The position numbers and the translations under genes are program-made. Shown here in pieces: positions 10,343 through 18,715 of a DNA stretch of 64,000 bases. Numbering within the stretch: position 1 is the first letter of the stretch; each line of letters opens with the position of its first letter. Source of the stretch: Marinomonas sargassi (GTDB taxonomy: Bacteria; Pseudomonadota; Gammaproteobacteria; Pseudomonadales; Marinomonadaceae); contig NZ_JAOVZB010000004.1 in assembly GCF_025716875.1 (NCBI RefSeq), forward strand, positions 62,001-126,000, read 5' to 3'. The notes under the pieces were generated by a model. That model saw nothing but the letters and a program-made list of their open reading frames with translations. It did no database searches and was not told the DNA's origin.

Positions 10343-11130
10343 ATGACCACTCCTCTATCGACAGCCGCTTCAGGATAATGGAAAGGAACAGGCCCATCAG
10401 GATCCCCATTTAAAAACTGCTTAACTTGGGGCTCTTCAGAAGCGCGAATTTCCTCCACACTTCCTTCTGCGATAACACTTCCACCAGCTAGTATACAAAC
10501 ATGATCTGCAATAGAGAGCGCTTCTTCAACATCGTGGGAAACAAGCACAGATGTCACTTTAGCATCATCATTTAACTGACGGATCAACTTCACCAATACA
10601 CCTTTTGATATTGGGTCTTGACCTGTAAAGGGCTCATCATACATAACCAGTTCAGGATCTAAGGCAATAGCTCTAGCTAACGCGACTCGTCTAGCCATAC
10701 CGCCAGATAATTCAGAAGGCATCAAATTAGCCGCCCCCCTTAAGCCCACACTGTGTAGTTTTTCTAAAACAATCTGATGAATTTGACTTGAATTTAAGTC
10801 GGTATGCTCTTCCATAGGGAAAGCTACATTTTCAGCTGCGGACATATCTGTAAAAAGCGCCCCACTTTGAAACAGCATGCCCATCTTTTTTCTCGCTTTA
10901 TAAAGCCCCGAACGAGACAGCGCATGAATATCTTCACCATTAACCATTACCGCACCTTCATCAGGAGCGAGCTGTGCTGCGATCAACCTTAGTAATGTTG
11001 TTTTGCCGGTTCCACTTGGCCCCATTACCGCCGTAATCTTCCCTCTTGGGACACTAAGGGAGATATTGTCGTAAATTATACGATCACCTCTGGCAAAACT
11101 GAGATTCTGGACAGTTATGTATGTATCCAT
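10339..11130 (-). CDS. mlaF: ABC transporter ATP-binding protein MlaF
   Basis: A 263-residue ABC ATPase. Walker A GPSGTGKTT is at residues 37-45, the signature LSGGM at 141-145 and Walker B LVMYDEP at 161-167, followed by the MlaF-typical FTGQDP. It powers the Mla lipid transporter at the inner membrane. It is the first gene of mlaFEDC. In E. coli MlaF is stabilised by the STAS protein MlaB, whose gene is absent here. Confidence 0.96.
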   Translation of the reverse strand: MDTYITVQNLSFARGDRIIYDNISLSVPRGKITAVMGPSGTGKTTLLRLIAAQLAPDEGAVMVNGEDIHALSRSGLYKARKKMGMLFQSGALFTDMSAAENVAFPMEEHTDLNSSQIHQIVLEKLHSVGLRGAANLMPSELSGGMARRVALARAIALDPELVMYDEPFTGQDPISKGVLVKLIRQLNDDAKVTSVLVSHDVEEALSIADHVCILAGGSVIAEGSVEEIRASEEPQVKQFLNGDPDGPVPFHYPEAAVDRGVVI

Positions 11131-11240
11131 TACTGGTTCACCTTATTTTTCCCTACATAAATATCCGCTGATACTAACATTGCCCTTTAATAAATAGAAT
11201 CACATCGACCTTAAATGCATTTTCTTTCCCAGATCAAGTC

Positions 11241-11269
11241 TTGAATTTAAAGCACAAACCCCTTTAAAT
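11241..11269 (+). promoter_or_regulatory. Putative yrbG-lptCAB promoter
   Basis: TTGAAT at 11241-11246 and TTAAAT at 11264-11269 with a 17-base spacer, 30 bases upstream of the yrbG ATG. Each hexamer matches four of six consensus bases. It lies in the 169-base divergent gap between mlaF and yrbG. Confidence 0.35.
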
Positions 11270-11299
11270 AGAGCCCCCTGTGTTTTTGAGTAAATATTC

Positions 11300-12262
11300 A
11301 TGACAATGTTGTTATTTTCCGCTGCTGTAATCGCCGGCCTAATACTTTTAGTAATCAGTTCAGATAAATTCATTGAAAATGCTGCATTAGTAGCCGAAAA
11401 GTTAAACGTAAGCCCTATTATTATAGGCATTACTCTTGTTGCTCTCGGCACATCTGCTCCGGAAATGGTTGTGTCTGCGATAGCGGCATTTGATAATGCA
11501 CCTGATCTTGCAGTAGGCAATGTTCTTGGATCAAACATTGCCAATATAGCACTGGTGTTTGGCGTCACTTTACTCTTTGCAGCCATACCTGTTGCTGACG
11601 GAATTTCAACCAAAGAAGTCCCTCTCTTTTTGGGGATTACCTTTCTAGCGGGCTTCCTCTTATACGATCAACACCTCGATATGCTAGATGGCATTCTGCT
11701 TATTGTCGCTTTTCTAGTCGTTTTATTTCTTTTATTAAAAGGCAGTAAAGACCTAGGTGATGAGCTAACCGAAGATTTACCTGAGGACGATGGCGCACCC
11801 ATTAGCCACTCTTTATTTTTTGCGCTACTAGGCTTAATAGTGTTGATTGGCAGCTCTAAATTACTTGTCTGGGGAGCAATAGGCATAGCAACCGCTCTTG
11901 GGGTTAGCGAGTTAATCATTGGTTTAACGATTGTTGCAATAGGCACTAGTCTGCCAGAGCTAGCTGCATCTATTACCAGTGTAAAAAAGGGGCACCACGA
12001 CATAGCAATAGGTAACATCTTAGGGTCGAATATTTTCAACCTTGCAACCGTATTACCTCTACCTGCATTAATAGCGCCTGGGTTAATTAATGCAAGCGTC
12101 ATTGAGCGCGACTTCCCTTGGGTACTTGGGTTAACCCTTGTCTTTGCTGCTGCGATCTTTTTCTTTAAAAGAAGCGCGACAAAAAGCATACCCAAGTGGG
12201 TTGGCTTACCATTACTAGGGGCTTATGCTGTCTATCTTGTAATGATAGGCACAGGAAGCTAA
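11300..12262 (+). CDS. yrbG: Calcium/sodium antiporter, CaCA family (YrbG)
   Basis: A 320-residue integral membrane protein with two inverted repeats, each with the alpha-repeat motif: GTSAPE at residues 50-55 and GTSLPE near 215, plus GNVLGSNIANIAL and GNILGSNIFNLAT. These residues form the cation-binding site of Na+/Ca2+ exchangers. It heads the yrbG-lptCAB-rpoN operon as in E. coli, but kdsD and kdsC, which normally come next, are missing: lptC begins 4 bases after its stop. Confidence 0.93.
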   Translation: MTMLLFSAAVIAGLILLVISSDKFIENAALVAEKLNVSPIIIGITLVALGTSAPEMVVSAIAAFDNAPDLAVGNVLGSNIANIALVFGVTLLFAAIPVADGISTKEVPLFLGITFLAGFLLYDQHLDMLDGILLIVAFLVVLFLLLKGSKDLGDELTEDLPEDDGAPISHSLFFALLGLIVLIGSSKLLVWGAIGIATALGVSELIIGLTIVAIGTSLPELAASITSVKKGHHDIAIGNILGSNIFNLATVLPLPALIAPGLINASVIERDFPWVLGLTLVFAAAIFFFKRSATKSIPKWVGLPLLGAYAVYLVMIGTGS

Positions 12263-12266
12263 CGAA

Positions 12267-12845
12267 ATGCAAAATATGCGCAAAAAAATGTTAACAAAGG
12301 CTATGCTTTTAATATGCTTAACAGCCGCCTTAGTTAGCATTTTTTTGTGGCAAAACCAAAAAATGCCATCAAATTTAGTCGAGACAACCGCCCTAAGCAG
12401 CTCGCCGGACTATTTCATCACTGACATCTCAGTCAAAACATATGATAGCGATGGCAAGCTGGTTGAAAGCATTAATGCTTTACAAGCATCTCACTTTATT
12501 CGCGATTCAAAAACACTACTAGACTCCCCAAACGTAAGTCACTACTCAACAACAGGCAGCTGGAGCGCCAGTGCGGACACAGGGGTTCTCCATGATGGAA
12601 ATAATGATATTCTATTAATGGATAACGTTTTTGCAAAAAAGTCCTATCCCTCAGCTGAAGACATCACATTAAAAGCAGATGAAGTGCATTACCTAGATGA
12701 AGAACAGTCTTTAACTAGCCAAGGCAATGCAAAACTTATCTCGACTCAGGGGGAAACCTCTGCTAAAAAAATCACTAGTTATATCAATTCAGACAAAGTC
12801 ATCATGACAGAACTTGTACGGGGCTACTATGAAGCGTCTCACTAA
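12267..12845 (+). CDS. lptC: LPS export protein LptC
   Basis: A 192-residue single-pass inner-membrane protein: membrane segment at about residues 11-27, then a periplasmic beta-jellyroll with the family motifs DYFITDISVKTYDSDGKL and LKADEVHYLDEEQ. LptC links the LptBFG transporter to the periplasmic LptA bridge. AGGA lies 7-10 bases before the ATG. Its end overlaps lptA by 17 bases, suggesting coupled translation. Confidence 0.93.
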   Translation: MQNMRKKMLTKAMLLICLTAALVSIFLWQNQKMPSNLVETTALSSSPDYFITDISVKTYDSDGKLVESINALQASHFIRDSKTLLDSPNVSHYSTTGSWSASADTGVLHDGNNDILLMDNVFAKKSYPSAEDITLKADEVHYLDEEQSLTSQGNAKLISTQGETSAKKITSYINSDKVIMTELVRGYYEASH

Positions 12846-13338
12846 AATTAATATTTTCATATTATCATTATTAAGCAGTCAGTTTCTGTTTGCATTACCT
12901 GATGACACATCTAAGCCTATAGAAATTCAAGCTGATGAAGCCTCCTTTAACCAAAGTACCGGAGAAGCCATATATCAGGGAAATGTGTTCATCAAACAGG
13001 GCTCAATAGAAATCCAAGCCGACTTTCTCAAAATTTCAACAGATGTAAACACACGCCAATTTAGCCAACTAGAAGCAACTGGAACGCCAGCCCAATTTAG
13101 CCAACAACTGGATGACGAAGGTAACCTTGTCATTAGTAAGGGCAACAGCATTCTCTATTCAAGCGATAGCACAAAACTTGAGATTAAGGGTGAAGGCTAT
13201 TTAAGCCAACTAGAGAACTCCATTACTGCTGATCATATTACTTATCAATTAAACAATGGTACATTTAGCGCAGAGAAAACCGATTCAGGGCGAGTTTCTA
13301 TGACATTAAAACCTCAAGCAACTGAGGCAAAAAAGTAA
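12829..13338 (+). CDS. lptA: LPS periplasmic bridge protein LptA
   Basis: A 169-residue OstA-like protein with a signal peptide (about residues 1-22, ending LFA). The repeat motifs PIEIQADEASFNQSTGEAIYQGNV (quoted here as family hallmark; residues 30-53) and the second half KGEGYLSQLENSITAD are typical. LptA oligomers carry LPS from LptC to LptD. I start at ATG 12829 (MKRLTKIN), inside the lptC end; an upstream TTG at 12814 has no ribosome-binding sequence. lptB starts directly after its stop. Confidence 0.94.
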   Translation: MKRLTKINIFILSLLSSQFLFALPDDTSKPIEIQADEASFNQSTGEAIYQGNVFIKQGSIEIQADFLKISTDVNTRQFSQLEATGTPAQFSQQLDDEGNLVISKGNSILYSSDSTKLEIKGEGYLSQLENSITADHITYQLNNGTFSAEKTDSGRVSMTLKPQATEAKK

Positions 13339-14064
13339 ATGGCACTATTAGAAGCAAAACACCTAGCCAAAAGCTATAAAAAGCGCCAAGTCGTCAAAGA
13401 TGTCTCCATTAGCGTTGAATCCGGCCAAGCCGTTGGCTTACTTGGGCCTAACGGTGCAGGTAAAACAACATGCTTTTATATGATAGTTGGCATGGTAACT
13501 AACGATTTAGGCGGCATCTTCATTGACGGCCAAGACATTACCAGTGACGCCATGCACAAAAGAGCGCAAAAAGGCATTGGATACTTGCCGCAAGAAGCTT
13601 CTATTTTCCGAAAAATGTCAGTAGAAGATAATATCTCAGCCATTCTTGAAACTCGCAAAGAACTCTCTAAAGGTCAGCAAAAAAGCAGACTAGAAGAGCT
13701 ATTAGAAGAGTTTCATATCACCCACATCAGAAAAAATTTAGGCATGGCCCTTTCTGGTGGTGAAAGGCGTAGAGTAGAAATTGCTCGCGCCCTAGCAATG
13801 AACCCAAAATTCGTTTTACTTGATGAACCCTTTGCTGGCGTTGACCCTATTTCAGTTGGTGACATCAAGCTCATTATTAAACACTTACAAGAAAGCGGCA
13901 TTGGCGTATTAATTACCGACCACAATGTCAGAGAGACGCTAGATATTTGTGACAAAGCCTACATTGTAGGTAACGGCTACATTATTGCGTCAGGCAATGC
14001 TGACGATATAATTAACAACGAACAAGTAAAAAAGGTGTACCTAGGCGACGACTTCCGCCTATAA
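13339..14064 (+). CDS. lptB: LPS export ABC ATPase LptB
   Basis: A 241-residue ABC ATPase. Walker A GPNGAGKT is at residues 36-43, signature LSGGE at 138-142, Walker B with DEP at 162-164 and the H-loop in ITDHNVRE near 195. It drives LptFG extraction of LPS from the inner membrane. Its ATG directly follows the lptA TAA. A 76-base gap with a small leader ORF separates it from rpoN. Confidence 0.97.
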   Translation: MALLEAKHLAKSYKKRQVVKDVSISVESGQAVGLLGPNGAGKTTCFYMIVGMVTNDLGGIFIDGQDITSDAMHKRAQKGIGYLPQEASIFRKMSVEDNISAILETRKELSKGQQKSRLEELLEEFHITHIRKNLGMALSGGERRRVEIARALAMNPKFVLLDEPFAGVDPISVGDIKLIIKHLQESGIGVLITDHNVRETLDICDKAYIVGNGYIIASGNADDIINNEQVKKVYLGDDFRL

Positions 14065-14095
14065 CCTCTTATCATTCCTTACAAAAAGGAGTAGT

Positions 14096-14131
14096 ATGCA
14101 TAACTCGTTCCAATTCACTAAATTCAAATAG
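14096..14131 (+). CDS. Candidate 11-codon leader peptide upstream of rpoN
   Basis: A small frame MHNSFQFTKFK preceded by a near-perfect AAGGAG (14086-14091) with a 4-base spacer. That is the strongest ribosome-binding sequence in the lptB-rpoN gap, stronger than the TAGAG before rpoN itself. The stop TAG (14129-14131) lies 9 bases before the rpoN ATG at 14141 and overlaps rpoN's own weak signal, so translational coupling is possible. No homologue is known to me; expression is an inference. Confidence 0.4.
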   Translation: MHNSFQFTKFK

Positions 14132-14140
14132 AGTTGCTTT

Positions 14141-15616
14141 ATGAAGCAGTCTTTACAATTAAAGTTAGGTCAACAGCTGACCATGACTCCACAACTGCAA
14201 CAAGCGATACGCTTGCTACAGTTGTCTACACTAGATTTGCAACAAGAAATCCATGAGTTCCTTGAATCTAACCCTCTTCTTGAAATCGATGATGATGATC
14301 AAGCTCCTATTGAAGTGCCCGCAGGTATCGAGTCAAAAACAGAAACCGCCACTACTGCTGATTTAAATAACAGCGAAGAAGCTAGAGTAGAATCCGAATG
14401 GACAGACAATATTCCTGAAGAGCTATCAATCGATAGCAATTGGGACGACACTTATCAAAGTTCTGCATCTATTAGTGAGCAAAGTAGTTATGAAGGTGAA
14501 AGTGATTTTGAAAGCTTCAATTCGCCATTAGAAAGCATTCAAGATCATCTATTATGGCAACTAAATCTGACTCACATGTCGGACAGAGACATTGAAGTCG
14601 CTTATGCCATTATTGAATGTGTTCAGCCAGATGGCTATTTAAGCATTACCCCCGAAGAAATATGGGAGTCACTCACAACAGATTTAGAAGAGCTAGATTT
14701 AGAAGAAGTAATTGCAGTACAACATAGACTACAACGCTTTGACCCAGTTGGAGTTTGTTCAATAGATTTGCGAGACTGCCTACTTGTTCAATTAGAAGCT
14801 TTTCAAGACCACCCACTTTATAAAAGCACTCATAATCTTGTTGACCTTTATCTTCCTTTACTAGGTAGCAGAGACTTCTCCCAATTAAGCCGGAAAACCA
14901 AACTAAAAGATGACGAGTTAAAAAAAGTCATCGATTTGATTCAACAACTCAACCCTCGTCCAGGCTCAGTAATTGATGCTGATGATACAGATTACGTCAT
15001 CCCAGATGTATCAGTAAAAAAACGCAATGGTACGTGGCAAGTAGAATTGAACAATGATGCTTTACCGCCTATCAAAATAAATGAAACCTACTCAGCAATG
15101 GCGAGCACAGCTGCAGCCTCTGAAGACGTCACCTACATTAAGACCTCTCTGCAAGAAGCAAAGTGGTTTATTAAAAGCTTACAAAGCCGAAATGAGACAC
15201 TTTTAAAGGTTGCCAGCTGTATTGTAAGTCGCCAAATTGACTTCTTTGAACTAGGTGAAGAAGCCATGAAACCCATGGTTCTGCATGACGTTGCCGAAGC
15301 TGTGGGAATGCACGAATCAACAATATCTCGAGTCACGACTCAAAAGTACATGCACACACCAAGAGGCATTTTTGAGCTGAAATACTTCTTCTCTAGCCAT
15401 GTAAATACAGCTTCTGGTGGCGAGTGTTCATCGACAGCGATCAGGGCTATGATTAAAAAGCTAGTTACTGATGAGCCCGCAAAGAAACCTCTTAGTGACA
15501 ACAAATTAGCAACTATACTCGCCAGCCAAGGCATCCAAGTAGCAAGGCGAACGGTAGCAAAATATAGAGAAGCGATGAATATTCCTCCTTCTAATGAACG
15601 CAAGCGATTGATCTAA
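14141..15616 (+). CDS. rpoN: RNA polymerase sigma-54 factor RpoN
   Basis: A 491-residue sigma-54. The N-terminal glutamine/leucine-rich activator-interacting region (LGQQLTMTPQLQQAIRLLQ, residues 9-27) is followed by an acidic linker (about 50-125), the core-binding domain, a helix-turn-helix (ESTISRVTTQKYM) and the C-terminal RpoN box ARRTVAKYRE at 468-477, which reads the -24 element. It directs transcription at -24/-12 promoters with enhancer-binding ATPases. ptsN and npr follow, as in many proteobacteria, but hpf is missing between rpoN and ptsN. Confidence 0.98.
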   Translation: MKQSLQLKLGQQLTMTPQLQQAIRLLQLSTLDLQQEIHEFLESNPLLEIDDDDQAPIEVPAGIESKTETATTADLNNSEEARVESEWTDNIPEELSIDSNWDDTYQSSASISEQSSYEGESDFESFNSPLESIQDHLLWQLNLTHMSDRDIEVAYAIIECVQPDGYLSITPEEIWESLTTDLEELDLEEVIAVQHRLQRFDPVGVCSIDLRDCLLVQLEAFQDHPLYKSTHNLVDLYLPLLGSRDFSQLSRKTKLKDDELKKVIDLIQQLNPRPGSVIDADDTDYVIPDVSVKKRNGTWQVELNNDALPPIKINETYSAMASTAAASEDVTYIKTSLQEAKWFIKSLQSRNETLLKVASCIVSRQIDFFELGEEAMKPMVLHDVAEAVGMHESTISRVTTQKYMHTPRGIFELKYFFSSHVNTASGGECSSTAIRAMIKKLVTDEPAKKPLSDNKLATILASQGIQVARRTVAKYREAMNIPPSNERKRLI

Positions 15617-15633
15617 ACGGACAGATAAACACC

Positions 15634-16083
15634 ATGCCATTAAAATCTTTATTAAAAGCAGAACTTGTTTTAGCTAAACAGGATATTGTTAGTAAAAAAC
15701 GCGTTTTAGAGAGCTTAGCCGACCTAACATCAAATAGATTACACTGCGAAAATGAAGCCGTGTACGATGCCCTACTTGCTCGAGAAAAACTTGGCAGTAC
15801 AGGAATTGGTAATGGTATAGCGATCCCCCACTGCCGATTAGAATCCGCCAATCACACAGCGATTCTAGTAATGTCTCTGCAAAAGCCTATTGATTTTGAC
15901 TCCATCGATAAAGTGGCTGTAGATTTAATTTTTGCCTTGATAGTTCCACCAAGTGAATGTAGTGAACACCTATCTACGCTCGCTCAAATTGCTGAGTTAG
16001 CCCAGTCTCCGCAATCCTTAGAAAAACTAAGATCAGCAGAGACAGATGAAGAGCTATATCGTATATTTGACTCATTAGTATAG
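15634..16083 (+). CDS. ptsN: Nitrogen PTS protein EIIA-Ntr
   Basis: A 149-residue EIIA domain of the fructose/mannitol type with the phospho-acceptor His66 in GIAIPHCRLE. It is the terminal acceptor of the PtsP-Npr-PtsN regulatory relay, which senses nitrogen status and affects potassium uptake and other targets; it carries no transport function by itself. It follows rpoN by 17 bases and precedes npr by 13. rapZ, which usually lies between ptsN and npr, is absent. Confidence 0.95.
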   Translation: MPLKSLLKAELVLAKQDIVSKKRVLESLADLTSNRLHCENEAVYDALLAREKLGSTGIGNGIAIPHCRLESANHTAILVMSLQKPIDFDSIDKVAVDLIFALIVPPSECSEHLSTLAQIAELAQSPQSLEKLRSAETDEELYRIFDSLV

Positions 16084-16096
16084 GGATAAAAACGCC

Positions 16097-16366
16097 ATGC
16101 AAGAAGCATCAATCACAATCATCAACAAGCTCGGCTTGCATGCTCGTGCAGCGGGAAAGCTTATTGAAACAACAACTCGCTACTCCTGTGATATCACAAT
16201 CGAAAAAGATGGCCGCAATGTTGATGGCAAAAGTATTATGGCCATGATGATGCTTGCAGCAGCAAAAGGCACAACAATAAATATAAAAACTAATGGAGAT
16301 GATGAGGAAGAAGCATTAAAGTCTATACTTGATTTAATTAATGACCGCTTTGGCGAAGACGAATAA
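16097..16366 (+). CDS. npr: Phosphocarrier NPr (HPr-like)
   Basis: An 89-residue HPr-fold protein with the active-site His15 in NKLGLHARAA and the conserved GKSIMAMMMLAA helix. It passes phosphate from PtsP to PtsN. It has no EI or sugar permease neighbour, which favours NPr over sugar HPr. It is the last of the rpoN-ptsN-npr set; mgtE follows after 9 bases. Confidence 0.94.
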   Translation: MQEASITIINKLGLHARAAGKLIETTTRYSCDITIEKDGRNVDGKSIMAMMMLAAAKGTTINIKTNGDDEEEALKSILDLINDRFGEDE

Positions 16367-16375
16367 AACCTGCCT

Positions 16376-17728
16376 ATGCCAGACCAAACGACTTTAACTC
16401 ACCTCCAAACAGTCACTGACTCGCTCGAATCCGGGGCGACGATGCAAACTCGCTATTTACTCAATGGCGCCCTACCCGCACAAGATGTTGCTAGACTTTT
16501 AGAATCCTCTCCTCCACGGGAACGCCAACTCCTCTGGGAGCTTATTGAGCCAAGTTATGAAGGTGAAGTATTACAATACCTAAATGACGATATAAGTAGC
16601 CAATTCTTAAAAGATATGGATACAGAGCAACTTGTTGCTGTATCTGAACACCTTGAAAACGATGATTTAGCCGATTTATTACAAAACCTTCCTGAAACCG
16701 TCGTCAGCGAAGTACTTGCTTCCATGTCAACACAAGACAGGATGCGAGTAGAGACTCTATTAAGCTACCCTGAAGACTCAGCTGGCGGCTTGATGAACAC
16801 GGATACCATTACCATACGGCCAAACATTACTGTCGATATTGTATTCCGCTACTTACGGAGACACTCTACGCTACCGGATATGACCGACAGCCTGCTCGTC
16901 GTTAGCCGCTCCGATAAATTGTTAGGCACATTACCCCTAACAAAATTACTGGTATCGGATGTGAACGATACTGTACGCGATATAATGGAGACCGAGTTCA
17001 CAGCAATTACTGCAGAGAGCCCGGCCAATGAAGTCGCACAACTCTTTGAGGATATGGATTTAGTATCAACCCCTGTCATAGACTCTGAAAGTAAAAAGCT
17101 ATTAGGGCGAATCACTATCGATGATGTCGTTGATGTCATTCGAGATGAAGCAGAACACTCCATGCTCAGCATGGCAGGTTTAGATGAAGATGAAGATACC
17201 TTTTCTCCGGTATTAAAAACCACAAAAAGACGAGCTGTTTGGTTGGGCATTAACCTAATTACAGCATTCATTGCTTCTTATGTTATAGGCCTGTTCCAAG
17301 GCACACTAGACCAAGTTGTGGCCCTTGCCATTCTAATGCCAATTGTTGCTAGTATGGGCGGAATAGCAGGCTCTCAAGTATTAACTCTTGTTATTCGAGG
17401 TATAGCACTCAATCAAATTGGAGCCACGAATACTCGCTGGCTATTAAACAGAGAGCTTATAGTTGGCCTAATAAACGGTTTGCTTTGGGCGACTGTCATT
17501 GCCGTACTTACCGCCTTTTGGTTTGACAACATAAAGATTGCCTATATCATTGCTGGCGCTATCGTAATAAATTTGCTGTTTGCAGCAGCGACAGGAACAC
17601 TATTACCTATTTTATTAAAAAAAATGGGTATCGACCCAGCCTTAGCTGGCAGTGTGATTTTGACAACAGTAACCGATGTAATAGGCTTTTTATCCTTCCT
17701 CGGCCTTGCTACCATTTTCTTAATATAG
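16376..17728 (+). CDS. mgtE: Magnesium transporter MgtE
   Basis: A 450-residue MgtE-type Mg2+ channel. An acidic N-terminal helical domain (about 1-125) contains the YPEDSAGGLMNT hallmark near its end, then come two CBS domains (about 140-260) and five membrane helices (about 280-450) with the family stretch LAILMPIVASMGGIAGSQ. N and CBS domains gate the channel according to cytosolic Mg2+. An npr-mgtE adjacency is common in gammaproteobacteria. Confidence 0.95.
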   Translation: MPDQTTLTHLQTVTDSLESGATMQTRYLLNGALPAQDVARLLESSPPRERQLLWELIEPSYEGEVLQYLNDDISSQFLKDMDTEQLVAVSEHLENDDLADLLQNLPETVVSEVLASMSTQDRMRVETLLSYPEDSAGGLMNTDTITIRPNITVDIVFRYLRRHSTLPDMTDSLLVVSRSDKLLGTLPLTKLLVSDVNDTVRDIMETEFTAITAESPANEVAQLFEDMDLVSTPVIDSESKKLLGRITIDDVVDVIRDEAEHSMLSMAGLDEDEDTFSPVLKTTKRRAVWLGINLITAFIASYVIGLFQGTLDQVVALAILMPIVASMGGIAGSQVLTLVIRGIALNQIGATNTRWLLNRELIVGLINGLLWATVIAVLTAFWFDNIKIAYIIAGAIVINLLFAAATGTLLPILLKKMGIDPALAGSVILTTVTDVIGFLSFLGLATIFLI

Positions 17729-17734
17729 GTTCAC

Positions 17735-18271
17735 ATGACAGACTTCAATCAATTTGACAATGAAGAAGACATCCCAAAAAGTAAAACTCAAATCAAACGC
17801 GAAGTTGAAGCCTTGCAAGAGCTTGGAAAAAAACTACTTAGCTTAAGCAAAAACCAATTGAAAAAAGTTGAAATGTCCGAACCCCTTAGAGAAGCGATTG
17901 CTGAAGCGGAGCGAATTAAGCATAGAGAAGCGTCAAGAAGACACCTGCAATATATTGGCAAAGTCATGCGCACAGAAGACCATGAAGCAATAGCTCAACG
18001 CATTGCTCTATTTGATTCAACATCCGCAGCTTACAACAAACTATTCCACCAATTAGAAATCAAACGAGATACTCTAATTGGCGAGCACAGCAAAGAAGCT
18101 TTGTCTCAATATTTAGCAGAAAACCCGAATGTAGAAGACATTCAGTTATTACGACAACTGATTCGCCAGTCTCAAAAAGAAGTGTCTCAAAATGGAAATT
18201 CTACAAATAGAAAAAAACTCTTTCGCTTTTTGAGAGAAGCAGAAGAAAAACGCTTAGGCCTAAGCGACTAA
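17735..18271 (+). CDS. darP: Ribosome-associated protein DarP (YjgA, DUF615)
   Basis: A 178-residue, highly charged protein of the YjgA family. The N-terminal PKSKTQIKREVEALQELG and the central REASRRHLQYIGKVMR are family signatures. DarP binds pre-50S particles and helps late large-subunit maturation. It starts 6 bases after mgtE and ends the operon, followed by a terminator at 18306. The frequent neighbour pmbA/tldE is not adjacent. Confidence 0.92.
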   Translation: MTDFNQFDNEEDIPKSKTQIKREVEALQELGKKLLSLSKNQLKKVEMSEPLREAIAEAERIKHREASRRHLQYIGKVMRTEDHEAIAQRIALFDSTSAAYNKLFHQLEIKRDTLIGEHSKEALSQYLAENPNVEDIQLLRQLIRQSQKEVSQNGNSTNRKKLFRFLREAEEKRLGLSD

Positions 18272-18305
18272 TCCCCCTATCCATACACTCTAGTAACAAA
18301 ACGAT

Positions 18306-18341
18306 AAAACCTAAGCACTCCCATAAAAGTGTTTAGGTTTT
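18306..18341 (+). terminator. Terminator after darP
   Basis: A 14-base stem of 18306-18319 with 18328-18341 (one G-U pair), 8-base loop, followed by a short T-rich run. It ends the long yrbG-to-darP gene series. Confidence 0.75.
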
Positions 18342-18715
18342 ATATAGCACATAAAAAATCCCCCCAACCAACAACCACTTTATGCTTTTTTTTAGAGCAT
18401 AGGCCCATCTCACCCTGTCAAAAATGGGGCGCTCTTGCACCCTAAAAAAATCAAACAGATTAAAAGCCTTTTAAAAAGAAGAATTTTAGAACACATATCT
18501 ATAAAAGCGACAAGGAACACTAGAATGGCATAGCAATTGCTAAGAAATTAGAGAATAGTCCTTATTTCTTACAAAAATGATTGACCATGAGATTAAGTAT
18601 TGTTTAAATTTATAGCGCTTATAACCATAGTGAATTTTTCGTTTTTTTGTAAATAAGCACTAATAAATATACTAAAAAAAATCTATAAACGACAAATTAA
18701 AGAAGGAAGTAAAAT
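18342..18715 (+). other. Non-coding region upstream of usp
   Basis: Together with the terminator this makes a 444-base stretch without a gene. It is AT-rich. I see a GGGCGC-TCTT-GCACCC imperfect palindrome at 18427-18442, a short TATGCT/AGCATA hairpin at 18381-18401, a sigma-54 promoter at 18526-18541, and a leader of about 165 bases with no open frame. The usp ribosome-binding sequence AAGGAAG lies just before 18716. Confidence 0.6.
18526..18541 (+). promoter_or_regulatory. Sigma-54 (-24/-12) promoter for usp and the alanine symporter
   Basis: TGGCATAGCAATTGCT matches the RpoN consensus TGGCAYRNNNNTTGCW at every defined position. The GG (18527-18528) and GC (18539-18540) are separated by exactly 10 bases. 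It points towards usp and predicts a transcript start near 18552. An inverted repeat at 18427-18442, about 85 bases upstream, is a possible enhancer-binding-protein site. Confidence 0.8.

Noticed and set aside
11200..12195. Two long minus-strand frames opposite yrbG
   Set aside because: They mirror the hydrophobic yrbG coding sequence; yrbG has clear family motifs and operon context.
18381..18401. TATGCT/AGCATA hairpin upstream of usp
   Set aside because: Only six base pairs; may be chance in AT-rich DNA, though it is mentioned with the region.
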